64,000 nt of DNA from Nocardioides panaciterrulae (GTDB lineage Bacteria; Actinomycetota; Actinomycetes; Propionibacteriales; Nocardioidaceae), in assembly GCF_013409645.1 (NCBI RefSeq), contig NZ_JACCBG010000001.1, forward strand, positions 2,788,001-2,852,000, in the 5' to 3' direction. Position numbers and translations under genes: made by a program. Shown one piece after another: positions 35,645 to 43,601 of the stretch. Under the pieces are notes generated by a model. It had not been told where the DNA came from and did no database searches. It saw nothing but the letters and a program-made list of their open reading frames with translations. How positions within the stretch are numbered: the first letter of the stretch is position 1; every line of letters starts with the position of its first letter.

Positions 35645-36135
35645 CGCCGAGTCGGCGCATGTTGACGCCGTACGCCGACCGCACGCCCCATCACCGAACG
35701 CCGAGTCGGCGCATGTTGACGCCGTACGCCGACCCCGCGGGGCCCACGCCCGCCCCGCACCCGTCAACGAACGCCGACTCGGCGCAGGTTGACGCCGTAC
35801 GACGACCGCACGAAGCCCAAGTCCCGCCCCACACCCGTCAACGAACGCCGACTCGGCGCAGGTTGACGCCGTACGACAACCGCACGCGCCCCACACCCCG
35901 CCCCACACACGTCAACGAACGCCGACTCGGCGCAGGTTGACGCCGTACGACGACCGCGCGCCCCATCACCGAACGCCGAGTCGGCGCAGGTTGACGCCCT
36001 ACACGACAACCGCACGCGCCCCACGCCCCGCCCACCCGTCAACGAGCGCCGAGTCGGCGCAGGTTGACGCCGTACGACAACCGCACGCGCCCCACGCCCC
36101 GCCCCACACCCGTCAACGAGCGCCGACTCGGCGGG
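35645..36135. repeat. REP-like palindromic repeat array, eight copies
   Basis: Eight copies of CGCCGA(G/C)TCGGCG begin at 35645, 35699, 35772, 35846, 35920, 35974, 36047 and 36121, spaced 54, 73, 74, 74, 54, 73 and 74 bp. Seven are followed by CA(T/G)GTTGACGCC, usually then GTACG(C/A)CGACCGC. Five are preceded by GTCAAC, which pairs with the GTTGAC after the core, making an extended hairpin. The eighth is truncated. The spacers are similar C-rich sequences, unlike the unique spacers of CRISPR. All frames lack convincing genes, so the region from 35544 to 36156 is non-coding. Confidence 0.92.
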
Positions 36136-36156
36136 ATCGCCGGTCGGGCCCGGCGG

Positions 36157-36555
36157 TCAGGGCTGGGGCTCGGTGTGCAGCGTCTGGGGCGCCTTGGCGT
36201 GCTCGGCGAGCATCTCGATGCCGCGCTTGAGACCGCCGACGAGATCACCCTCCGCGAAGCGGGTGCCCATCTCGAGGATGACGAGCTCGACCTCGCTGTC
36301 CGTGACGTTGCGGCGCACGAGGCCGCCGGTGACGACCTCGAGGGCGTGCGCCGACGGGTCGACCATGATCAAGATGCTGCGCGAGGGCGCCACCAGCGAG
36401 TTGTGCAGCTGGGTGGCGAAGGCCCGAGGGTCGCCGGCAGCACTGCCGACGAAGACCGAGAACTCGAAGCGGCAGAGCGTCTCGGCGCGGCGGATCGCCT
36501 CGTCGATCACATAGCGTTCGGCGTCGCTGAAGTCACCAGCGGCCACTTGCGCCAC
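36157..36555 (-). CDS. DUF5130 (TPM-like) family protein
   Basis: A 132-residue soluble protein. The segments ERYVIDEAIRRAETLCRFEFSVFVG, SILIMVDPSAHALEVVTGGLVRR and GDLVGGLKRGIEMLAEHA fit the DUF5130 family, which has a TPM-like fold; its function is unknown. The start is GTG at 36553-36555 or 36544-36546. Its 5' end overlaps the 3' end of the upstream membrane-protein gene, so the two are coupled. The REP-like array ends 22 bp after the stop. Confidence 0.8.
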   Translation of the reverse strand: MAQVAAGDFSDAERYVIDEAIRRAETLCRFEFSVFVGSAAGDPRAFATQLHNSLVAPSRSILIMVDPSAHALEVVTGGLVRRNVTDSEVELVILEMGTRFAEGDLVGGLKRGIEMLAEHAKAPQTLHTEPQP

Positions 36556-36889
36556 CGGCCTTCGACTCCTCGTTGTCCGGCGCGGGGAGCTCCGAGGTGC
36601 CCTTGCTCGGGCCGCCGAACCACTGGCTCTCCCCCGGGTGGGCGCCCGACGAGCGCCGCTCGCCGCGGAGCATGGACGGCAGGTAGACCAGCAGCGTGAG
36701 CACGACGTACGCCAGCAGCGGGACGCCGCCGAGCAGCAGCACGGCGTGCAGCGCGGAGACCGACGGCGGGTTGCTCCACCCCTCGGGCACGGCCGCGCTG
36801 GCGGGACCCGCCAGACCGACGAGGCCGAGGCCTGCCGAGGTCGTGAGGACGAGGGCGGCGCGACGGACGAAGGGGAGCGTGTGGGTCAC
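36533..36889 (-). CDS. Small membrane protein with signal sequence
   Basis: About 118 residues. An N-terminal signal-like helix (RRAALVLTTSAGLGLVGLAGPASA) precedes a second membrane helix (HAVLLLGGVPLLAYVVLTLLVYL), then a polar cytoplasmic tail with a WFGG motif and PAPDNEE. GTG at 36887-36889 or 36893-36895 are both possible starts. It is the first gene of a two-gene unit with the DUF5130 gene, and diverges from mscS. No function is assigned. Confidence 0.68.
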   Translation of the reverse strand: MTHTLPFVRRAALVLTTSAGLGLVGLAGPASAAVPEGWSNPPSVSALHAVLLLGGVPLLAYVVLTLLVYLPSMLRGERRSSGAHPGESQWFGGPSKGTSELPAPDNEESKAGGASGRW

Positions 36890-37003
36890 GCGCACGAGGA
36901 TATCGGCATCCCCCTCCCTCGCCGAAGGGAGCCTCGTCGACTGGGTCACACCACGGTGCGGGGACTCGATAACCGCCCCTGCGCCGTGTACATACTGGGC
37001 CCC

Positions 37004-38065
37004 ATGTTCGGCCTCGACAGCACCCAGGGATGCGCCGACGGCGAGCAGGTCTGCCAGCAGGTCTACGAATGGACCAACAGCAAACCGCTCGCCCACGCTT
37101 CCGACGTCTTCATCGGCAAGCCACTGTCGATCCTCGGGCTGGTGGTCCTGGGACTGGTGATCCGATGGGTCCTGCACCGGCTGGTCGACCGGCTGGTGGC
37201 CCAGGCCCAGGACGGCGTGCTTCCCGACCGGGTGACCCGGTTCGGGATGCGGGGCCGCTCCACCGCGCAGGCGGCGGCCGCCCGAGACATGGCGACGGCG
37301 ACCCGCCGGGTCCAGCGGGCCAAGACCATGGGCGACCTGCTCAAGAGCGTGATCACCGGCGTCCTCGTCGCCATCATCGGCACGATGGCGCTCAGCGAGC
37401 TGGACGTGAACATCGCGCCGATCATCGCCAGCGCCGGCATCATCGGCCTGGCCCTCGGCTTCGGCGCCCAGTCGCTGGTCAAAGACTTCCTGTCCGGCGT
37501 CTTCATGATCTTCGAGGACCAGTACGGCGTCGGCGACGTGGTCGACATCGGCGAGGCCACCGGGACCGTGGAGGCGGTCAGCCTCCGGGTCACCCGGCTC
37601 CGCGACCTCAACGGGACCGTCTGGTACGTCCCCAACGGCGAGATCATGCGAGTCGGCAACATGAGCCAGAACTGGTCGCGCGCGGTCGTCGACGTGCGCG
37701 TCGCCTACGACGAGGATCTCGCCCGGGTCACGCGCGTGCTCAAGGACGTCGCCCACGACCTGTGGGACGACGAGGACTTCAAGGGGCGCATCATCGAGGA
37801 GCCCGAGGTCACCGGCGTCGAGGCGCTGGACCCCGAGTCCATCACGCTGCGGGTGCTGCTCAAGACCGCCCCGATGGAGCAGTGGGGCGTCGCCCGGGAG
37901 CTGCGCCAGCGGGTCAAGGCGCGCTTCGACCACGAGGGCATCGAGATCCCGCTCCCCCAGCGGGTCGTCTGGCACCGGCAGGATCTGGCCGAGGCGCGGG
38001 CCGCCGAGGAGCGCACCGCAGAGGCGCAGGCGCCGCGCTTCGGGGACCCCACTCCGACCGCCTGA
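37004..38065 (+). CDS. Small-conductance mechanosensitive channel, MscS family
   Basis: A 353-residue channel that releases solutes on osmotic downshock. Three membrane segments are visible (LSILGLVVLGLVIRWVL; SVITGVLVAIIGTMAL; the pore helix IIASAGIIGLALGFGAQSLVKDFLSGVF). The cytoplasmic vestibule follows with EDQYGVGDVVDIG and the VWYVPNGEI beta domain. The ATG at 37004 has CATACT 7 nt upstream. It is convergent with osmC across a hairpin. Confidence 0.92.
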   Translation: MFGLDSTQGCADGEQVCQQVYEWTNSKPLAHASDVFIGKPLSILGLVVLGLVIRWVLHRLVDRLVAQAQDGVLPDRVTRFGMRGRSTAQAAAARDMATATRRVQRAKTMGDLLKSVITGVLVAIIGTMALSELDVNIAPIIASAGIIGLALGFGAQSLVKDFLSGVFMIFEDQYGVGDVVDIGEATGTVEAVSLRVTRLRDLNGTVWYVPNGEIMRVGNMSQNWSRAVVDVRVAYDEDLARVTRVLKDVAHDLWDDEDFKGRIIEEPEVTGVEALDPESITLRVLLKTAPMEQWGVARELRQRVKARFDHEGIEIPLPQRVVWHRQDLAEARAAEERTAEAQAPRFGDPTPTA

Positions 38066-38104
38066 CCACTCCGCGGCCCGACACGCATCGCGGCCGAGAC
38101 GCAC

Positions 38105-38138
38105 CGCGGGGCGGTGACCCTCTGGTCACCGCCCCGCG
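38105..38138. terminator. Bidirectional terminator between mscS and osmC
   Basis: A 15-bp perfect stem (CGCGGGGCGGTGACC / GGTCACCGCCCCGCG) with a CTCT loop between two convergent genes. Confidence 0.8.
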
Positions 38139-38159
38139 TCGTACTCGGCTCCGCGCCGC

Positions 38160-38585
38160 TCAGGCGAGCGCGGCGTCCAGCGTGATCGTGGTGCCGGACA
38201 GCGCCTGGCTGACCGGGCAGCCCGTCTTCGCGGCCTCCGCGGCCTTGACGAAGTCCTCGTTGCTCATGCCGTCGACGACGCCGCGGACGGTGAGCTTGAT
38301 GCCGGTGATCCCGGTGCCCGGGGTGAACTCGACCTCGGCGCTGGTGTCCAGCGAGGTCGCGGCGGTGCCGCCCTGGGCCAGGCCGTTGGACAGCGCCATC
38401 GAGAAGCAGGACGAGTGCGCGGCCGCGATCAACTCCTCGGGGCTGGTCTTGCCGTTGGGCTCCTCGGCGCGGCTCGGCCACGACACGTCGTACGTCCCGA
38501 GACCGGAGGACTCCAGCGTGACCTTGCCGGCGCCCTCGAAGAGCGAGCCCTCCCAGCGCGTGGTGGCCTTGCGGGTGGTTGCCAT
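38160..38585 (-). CDS. OsmC family peroxiredoxin
   Basis: A 141-residue peroxidase of the OsmC group. The two redox cysteines are visible in AAHSSCFSMAL and KTGCPVSQAL, and the start TRKATTRWEGSLFEGAGKV is typical. It reduces organic hydroperoxides in the cytoplasm, with electrons from a thiol system. The ATG at 38583-38585 has GAGGA five bases upstream, which excludes the longer reading start. Confidence 0.92.
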   Translation of the reverse strand: MATTRKATTRWEGSLFEGAGKVTLESSGLGTYDVSWPSRAEEPNGKTSPEELIAAAHSSCFSMALSNGLAQGGTAATSLDTSAEVEFTPGTGITGIKLTVRGVVDGMSNEDFVKAAEAAKTGCPVSQALSGTTITLDAALA

Positions 38586-38676
38586 GTGTTCCTCGTTTCG
38601 ACATAGGCGTGGTGAACGGCTCGAGTCTTCCACGCCGGTGCACGGCCGCCGCCCGGCGCTCGGCACAATGGGACCC

Positions 38677-39051
38677 GTGACGACCTTCTACGACGAGATC
38701 GGCGGCTTCGAGACCTTCCAGAAGATCGTCGCCCGGTTCTACGAAGGGGTGGCGACCGACGACGTGCTGCGGCCCCTCTACCCCGAGGAGGACCTCGGCC
38801 CGGCCGAGGAGCGGTTCCTGCTGTTCCTCGTGCAGTACTGGGGCGGCCCGACGACGTACTCCGAGACCCGCGGCCACCCGCGGCTGCGGATGCGGCACGC
38901 GCCCTTCAAGGTGACGCCGGAGGCCCGCGACCACTGGCTCACGCACTTCCGCGCCGGGCTCGACGCCGTCGAGCTCACGCCCGAGCAGGACGCGCGATTC
39001 TGGGAGTACGTCACGCACGCGGCGCAGTTCATGGTCAACGCGCTGGAGTGA
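38677..39051 (+). CDS. Truncated haemoglobin, group II (GlbO-like)
   Basis: A 124-residue 2-on-2 globin. FYDEIGGFETFQKIVARFYEGV, the GGP segment YWGGPTTYSE, the proximal His region RMRHAPFKV and AQFMVNALE are family features. It binds oxygen and may help respiration or peroxide handling. The GTG at 38677 has CACAAT 7 nt upstream; an ATG at 38668 is the alternative. It is divergent from osmC. M. tuberculosis glbO is also near pepN. Confidence 0.9.
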   Translation: MTTFYDEIGGFETFQKIVARFYEGVATDDVLRPLYPEEDLGPAEERFLLFLVQYWGGPTTYSETRGHPRLRMRHAPFKVTPEARDHWLTHFRAGLDAVELTPEQDARFWEYVTHAAQFMVNALE

Positions 39052-39177
39052 CGCCCACGAAGGTTCTCCGAGAAGGTTCCGATCGAGGTGTAACGCCCGG
39101 GGCCGGTCGCGACAGGTAGTGAGTGACCAACGCCGACGCGGGCCGTGCGGTCCGCCGACGATCCAAGGAGTCACACC

Positions 39178-39873
39178 ATGCGCAGGACCACCGCAGCTCG
39201 GGCCATCGCGGCCAGCGCCGCCATTGCCGCCGTCACCTCGTTCGGGGCGGCGTACGCCTCCGGAGCCCACACCGAGGACCACACCGGCCGGGCCGACACC
39301 GCCACCGCGGTCAACAAGAACGGACACGCCGTCGACGAGCACGCCGCCCAGGGGCAGGCACGCGCCGCTCTGGCTCGCGACCAGCACCAGGCGACCAGCG
39401 ACCAGGGCGACACGACCGGGGACGACACGGACCCCAGCACGGACCCGGAGAGCACGGACGACAGCACGGCCACGGGAGATGACTCGACCACCGAGTCCTC
39501 GACCGACGACTCCACGTCGACCGCGGGCGACGACACCACGTCCGATGACACCACCACGTCCGACGACACGTCCGACACGACCTCCGGCGCCTCGTCGGAG
39601 CACCCGGGCACCACCCCGAACGAGCACGCCGGCGACCACCCCGACGAGCACGCGGTGGCCAACGGTGACCACACCGCGCACAGCGGTCCGAGCCCCGACG
39701 CCGGAGACCACCCGAACGCCCACGCCACCACGCGCGGCGACCAGGCGGACCACGGCCAGGGCGGCGAGCAGTCCACCGAGAGCCACGGCCAGTCCACCGA
39801 GAGCCACGGCCACTCCGCTCCGAACGACCAGGGCGACGACACCCAGGGCGACGACACCCAGGGCGACGACTGA
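39178..39873 (+). CDS. Secreted Asp/Thr/His-rich low-complexity protein
   Basis: A 231-residue protein with a signal peptide (MRRTTAARAIAASAAIAAVT...AYA). A short ordered-looking segment (ADTATAVNKNGHAVDEHAAQGQARAAL) is followed by Asp/Thr/Ser runs, then His- and Gly-rich repeats (ESHGQSTESHG; GDDTQGDDTQGDD). The acidic and His residues suggest metal or calcium binding, but this is inference. The ATG at 39178 is fixed by AAGGAG 7 nt upstream. A hairpin follows, then the sigma-factor unit. No family is recognised. Confidence 0.72.
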   Translation: MRRTTAARAIAASAAIAAVTSFGAAYASGAHTEDHTGRADTATAVNKNGHAVDEHAAQGQARAALARDQHQATSDQGDTTGDDTDPSTDPESTDDSTATGDDSTTESSTDDSTSTAGDDTTSDDTTTSDDTSDTTSGASSEHPGTTPNEHAGDHPDEHAVANGDHTAHSGPSPDAGDHPNAHATTRGDQADHGQGGEQSTESHGQSTESHGHSAPNDQGDDTQGDDTQGDD

Positions 39874-39896
39874 TCCGCGTCCTCCCCGATCGGCGT

Positions 39897-39929
39897 CCCG
39901 ACGGTAGCTTCCCCTGCGCTACCGTCGGG
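39897..39929. terminator. Terminator hairpin before the sigma-factor unit
   Basis: An 11-bp perfect stem (CCCGACGGTAG / CTACCGTCGGG) with an 11-nt loop, 24 nt after the upstream stop. Confidence 0.7.
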
Positions 39930-39955
39930 GCGCCCCTCTCCACCCGAGGCCAGTG

Positions 39956-40765
39956 ATGACCGACGACCCCCGACCCGGGCAGCTGCGGCTGCCGGTGCCG
40001 ACGCTCGAGCCCGCCGACGACTTCGTCGGCCGGCTCGCGACGATCGCGGCCGCTTCCCGACCGGCCGTTGGCGCCGCGCGACGCGCCCGGACCGGCTGGC
40101 GGATCGGCGTGGCCGCGGCAAGTGTCGGCGCCGTGGTCGGCGGTGGCACCTGGGTCGCTGCGGCGATGACGGCTTCCGAGCACCACGCTCCCCACCATCA
40201 CGCGCCCGGCCCGGCCTCCGGATCCACCAAGACCCCCGGCCCGCTTGCTCCGCTCCCCGCCTCCACCAGCGGACCGGACCGGCCCGCCACGTCCGACGGC
40301 GCCCGAGGTCCGCTGGCAACAGACGGACCGTCACCGACCGACCGGGGCCCCGGGGCCACGACCGGGACCGCTCCCACCCGGCCCCGGCACACGTTGCCAC
40401 CCCAGGCGAGCATCCACGCCCACCCCGGGAGCCAGGGTCAGGGCCACGGCCAGGATCGGGGCCACGGCCAGGATCGGGGCCACGGCCAGGACCCCGGGCA
40501 GGAGCGGGGCCACGGCCGAGCCCAGGGCAAGCACGGGAACCACCACTCCCCATCGGCCGACCACGGCGGGTCCCACCGGGGCACGGACGCCGGCACGGGC
40601 CCGGGCACCCACCCGGACGCGGCTCTGAGCGCAGATCCGGGCGTGCCGTCCGCCGACGACGGGAGCGTCGGCGATGGCCGGGCGATCGACCCCGCTTCCG
40701 GCTCCCACAGCGGTCACGGCACCGCAGGCAGCAGCGGCGGCGTCGGACCACTCACGGCTGGATGA
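39956..40765 (+). CDS. Single-pass membrane protein with His/Gly-rich outer region, candidate anti-sigma factor
   Basis: A 269-residue protein. About 48 cytoplasmic residues (LEPADDFVGRLATIAAASR) precede one membrane helix (IGVAAASVGAVVGGGTWVAAAM) and a long outer region rich in Pro, Gly and His with tandem GHGQDR units. The topology (short N-terminal cytoplasmic part, one helix, outer domain) and the ATGA overlap with the ECF sigma gene suggest an anti-sigma factor. However, the usual ZAS motif (HxxxCxxC) is absent, and such genes normally follow the sigma gene. The ATG at 39956 is preceded by GAGG. Confidence 0.65.
   Translation: MTDDPRPGQLRLPVPTLEPADDFVGRLATIAAASRPAVGAARRARTGWRIGVAAASVGAVVGGGTWVAAAMTASEHHAPHHHAPGPASGSTKTPGPLAPLPASTSGPDRPATSDGARGPLATDGPSPTDRGPGATTGTAPTRPRHTLPPQASIHAHPGSQGQGHGQDRGHGQDRGHGQDPGQERGHGRAQGKHGNHHSPSADHGGSHRGTDAGTGPGTHPDAALSADPGVPSADDGSVGDGRAIDPASGSHSGHGTAGSSGGVGPLTAG
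40442..40490. repeat. 18-bp tandem repeat
   Basis: GGCCACGGCCAGGATCGG is repeated at 40442 and 40460, with a third partial copy from 40478. It encodes GHGQDR units in the membrane protein and keeps frame. Confidence 0.85.
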
Positions 40766-41325
40766 GTGACGACGACCTGGTGGCGCGGGCCAAGGCCGGC
40801 GACGCACAGGCATGGCGAGAGCTCTACCGCACCCATGCGGGCAGGTTGGTCGTCTGGCTGGGTGTCCGGCCCAGCGAGGATGCCGCCATCTCCTCCGAGG
40901 ACCTCGCGGCCGAGGCCTGGCTGACCGCCGCCCAGAAGATCCACGGATTCACCGGCACCTCCTCCGACTTCGCCGGCTGGTTGTTCGGGATCGCCCGCAA
41001 CCTCTCTACCAACTCGACACGGCGGAGCCGGCGCAGGCTCACCGAACCGGTGCCCGAGCTGCCGGACCGCGAGCACGCCGAGGGCCCCGAACCCGCGCTC
41101 GTCGCCCGGGACTGGGTCGAGTTCGCGTTGCGGGGGCTGCCGCCGCGCGAGCGCGACGTCATCGCCTGCACCGAGGTGGTCGGCCTGGACGTGGAGAGCA
41201 CGGCCCGGGCGCTCGACATCAGCGCGGTCGCCGTGCGGGTCGCCCGGCACCGGGCCCTGAAGCGGCTGCGCGCGAAGGACTCAGCGCCTGCTCAAGCGAG
41301 CACGCCCATCAGCCGCTCGCGGTAG
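40762..41325 (+). CDS. ECF-type RNA polymerase sigma factor
   Basis: A 187-residue sigma-70 factor of the ECF group. Region 2 begins DDDLVARAKAGDAQAWRELYRTHAGRL and includes SSDFAGWLFGIARNLSTNSTRRS (2.3-2.4). Region 4 is LRGLPPRERDVIACTEVVGLDVESTARALDISAVAVRVARHRALKRLR. It should direct RNA polymerase to a small regulon in response to an envelope or extracellular signal. Its ATG overlaps the stop of the membrane-protein gene (ATGA). Its 3' end overlaps the convergent thioesterase gene by 34 bp. Confidence 0.88.
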   Translation: MSDDDLVARAKAGDAQAWRELYRTHAGRLVVWLGVRPSEDAAISSEDLAAEAWLTAAQKIHGFTGTSSDFAGWLFGIARNLSTNSTRRSRRRLTEPVPELPDREHAEGPEPALVARDWVEFALRGLPPRERDVIACTEVVGLDVESTARALDISAVAVRVARHRALKRLRAKDSAPAQASTPISRSR

Positions 41326-42155
41326 ACCTCGGGCGGCGGCGTCGAGCGCTGGGTCGCCTGGTCGAAGAAGACGATCGAGACGCGGGCCTGGGAGAGCAAG
41401 GTGTCGCCGTCGCAGATGACCGACTCGATGGTCGCGGAGCGGCTGCCCACGCGGGACACCCACGACCAGGCGTCGTACGGCTCGGGGCGGAACAGGATCG
41501 GCACCCTGTAGTCCACGTCGGTCTGCGCCACCACCATGCTGACCCGCGGCGTGCCCTCGGGCAGGTCCCTCCACAACCGGTCCATCAGCTGGATCCGCGC
41601 CTCCTGGAGGTACTCGAAGTACTTCACGTTGTTGACGTGGCCGTAGACGTCGACGTCGGAGAACCGCACGTGCACCGGGAAGTGCCCGATCTCCTCGCGA
41701 CGCGTCGGCGTCAGGGGCACGCGCGGCGCCCGGTCCCACGGCTCGAGGAACGCCTGCAGCGTCTCCCGCTCGCCCTCGCTGAGGCGGCGCGGACGCTCGG
41801 TGGCGAAGACGTACGGCGTGAGCACCGTGGCGGCCCGCAGGTAGACCCGGCGCCCACCGTCCGGCTCGTCGTGGAAGACCTCGTAGGCCATCGTGAACGA
41901 CGCCGCGCGCAGCTCGGTCACCCAGGACTCGATCTTCACGGGCCGGAACTGGAAGGTCAGCGGCGAGAGGTAGGTGACCTCGTGCCGCACCACCACGACG
42001 CCCTCGGCGAGCTCCCCCGTCCGGGCCGCGGGCCCGTGGGTGCGCAGCATGTCGACCCGCGCCTCCTGGAGGTAGTCGACGTACGTGACGTTGTTGACGT
42101 GACCCAGCAGGTCCATGTCGGCCCAACGCATCGGGCACTCGTAGACGTGGCGCAC
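41292..42155 (-). CDS. Acyl-CoA thioesterase with two hotdog domains
   Basis: A 287-residue protein made of two 4HBT-type hotdog domains. The first starts MRWADMDLLGHVNNVTYVDYLQEAR and the second VRFSDVDVYGHVNNVKYFEYLQEAR; each carries the Asp-His-Asn segment that hydrolyses acyl-CoA thioesters. The GTG at 42153-42155 has CACCAT 7 nt upstream. A much longer in-frame reading into the thiolase region is spurious. It diverges from the thiolase gene, suggesting fatty-acid metabolism. Confidence 0.9.
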   Translation of the reverse strand: MRHVYECPMRWADMDLLGHVNNVTYVDYLQEARVDMLRTHGPAARTGELAEGVVVVRHEVTYLSPLTFQFRPVKIESWVTELRAASFTMAYEVFHDEPDGGRRVYLRAATVLTPYVFATERPRRLSEGERETLQAFLEPWDRAPRVPLTPTRREEIGHFPVHVRFSDVDVYGHVNNVKYFEYLQEARIQLMDRLWRDLPEGTPRVSMVVAQTDVDYRVPILFRPEPYDAWSWVSRVGSRSATIESVICDGDTLLSQARVSIVFFDQATQRSTPPPEVYRERLMGVLA

Positions 42156-42308
42156 GGGCCCGATGGTGCCAGACGCCGTGCCGCGGCCGCGCCGCCGGTC
42201 AGTGCGTGAGCGATCCCGGCCGGGCGGCCGTGACCAACGCCTCGTCCGGCCCCACCTCCCACCGTCTAGGGTGACGAGCGCAGCAGATCCCACTCGAACG
42301 GAGTTCCC

Positions 42309-43538
42309 ATGCCCGAGGCAGTCATCGTTTCCGCCGCCCGCTCCCCCATCGGCCGCGCGAACAAGGGGTCGCTGAAGGACTTCCGTCCCGACGACCTCGC
42401 CGCGCTGATCGTCAAGGAGGCGGTGGGGAAGGTCGAGGGGCTCGACCCCCACGACATCGACGACCTGCTGCTCGGCTGCGGCCTCCCCGGCGGTGAGTCC
42501 GGCAACAACATGGGCCGGGTCGTGAGCGTCCTGAACGGCTGGGACGACGTCCCCGGGGCCACGATCACCCGCTACTGCTCCTCCTCGGTGCAGACCACCC
42601 GGATGGCGTTCCACGCGATCCGGGCCGGCGAGGGCGACATCTTCGTCTCGGCCGGGGTGGAGACGGTCTCCCGGTTCGCCAAGGGCACCTCCGACCACCT
42701 CCCCGGCACCCAGAACCCGCTCTTCGACGACGCCAAGGCGCGCACCGCGAAGACCGCCGAGGGCGCCAGTGAGGGACAGAGCGAGTGGCGGGACCCGCGC
42801 GAGAACGGCGAGCTGCCCGACGTCTACATCGCGATGGGCCAGACCGCCGAGAACGTCGCACGGCTGCGCGGGCTGGACCGCAAGGAGCTCGACGAGTTCG
42901 CCGTGCGCTCCCAGAACCTGGCCGAGAAGGCGATCAAGGACGGCTTCTGGGCCCGGGAGATCACCCCCGTCACCACGCCCGACGGCACCGTCGTCGCCGC
43001 CGACGACGGCCCGCGCGCCGGCGTGACCTACGAGGCGATCTCGCAGCTGCAGCCCGTCTTCCGCCCCGACGGCGTCGTGACCGCCGGCAACTGCTGCCCG
43101 CTCAACGACGGCGCGGCCGCCGTGGTGATCATGTCCGACACCCGGGCCGCCGAGCTGGGCGTCACGCCGCTGGCCCGGATCGTCTCCACCGGGGTCAGCG
43201 GGCTCTCCCCCGAGATCATGGGGCTGGGTCCGGTCGAGGCCACCAAGAAGGCCCTCGCGAGCGCCGGCATGACGATCGGCGACATCGACCTGGTCGAGAT
43301 CAACGAGGCCTTCGCCGCACAGGTGGTGCCCTCCTACCAGGACCTCGGCATCGACCTCGACCGCCTCAACGTCAACGGCGGCGCGATCGCGGTCGGGCAC
43401 CCCTTCGGCATGACCGGCGCCCGCCTGCAGAACACCATGCTGAACTCACTGGACTGGCACGACAAGACCACCGGCCTGATCACCATGTGCGTCGGTGGCG
43501 GCCAGGGCATGGCGCTGATCCTCGAGCGGCTCTCCTGA
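42309..43538 (+). CDS. Thiolase (acetyl-CoA C-acyltransferase)
   Basis: A 409-residue thiolase of beta-oxidation or acetoacetyl-CoA metabolism. The nucleophile is C90 in ITRYCSSSVQTT, the His is in NGGAIAVGHPFGMTG, and the second Cys is in TMCVGGGQGMA. The family start EAVIVSAARSPIGRANKG is intact. A GGAG site lies before the ATG at 42309, and TAGGGT at 42268-42273 may be its -10. Substrate chain length cannot be told. It precedes a MarR regulator. Confidence 0.93.
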   Translation: MPEAVIVSAARSPIGRANKGSLKDFRPDDLAALIVKEAVGKVEGLDPHDIDDLLLGCGLPGGESGNNMGRVVSVLNGWDDVPGATITRYCSSSVQTTRMAFHAIRAGEGDIFVSAGVETVSRFAKGTSDHLPGTQNPLFDDAKARTAKTAEGASEGQSEWRDPRENGELPDVYIAMGQTAENVARLRGLDRKELDEFAVRSQNLAEKAIKDGFWAREITPVTTPDGTVVAADDGPRAGVTYEAISQLQPVFRPDGVVTAGNCCPLNDGAAAVVIMSDTRAAELGVTPLARIVSTGVSGLSPEIMGLGPVEATKKALASAGMTIGDIDLVEINEAFAAQVVPSYQDLGIDLDRLNVNGGAIAVGHPFGMTGARLQNTMLNSLDWHDKTTGLITMCVGGGQGMALILERLS

Positions 43539-43588
43539 CCGGCTCACGTCGTACGGCGGTCCTCCGGCGCCCGCGCGAGGACCGCCAC

Positions 43589-43594
43589 TAGGGT
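43589..43594 (+). promoter_or_regulatory. -10 hexamer for the MarR gene (leaderless)
   Basis: TAGGGT, 7 nt before the ATG at 43602. Confidence 0.55.
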
Positions 43595-43601
43595 TGGGCG
43601 C

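Noticed and set aside
35645..36135. CRISPR array
   Set aside because: The repeats are palindromic and the spacers are similar to one another; there is no leader and no cas gene in the window.
35601..36230. Small plus- and minus-strand genes in the repeat array
   Set aside because: Their predicted peptides simply translate the repeated palindrome (VRRQHAPTRR-like units) and have no ribosome sites.
39171..40751. 526-codon minus-strand frame over the secreted and membrane-protein genes
   Set aside because: It is Arg/Ser/Gly-rich, lacks a signal or domain, and the plus-strand genes have ribosome sites and a signal peptide.
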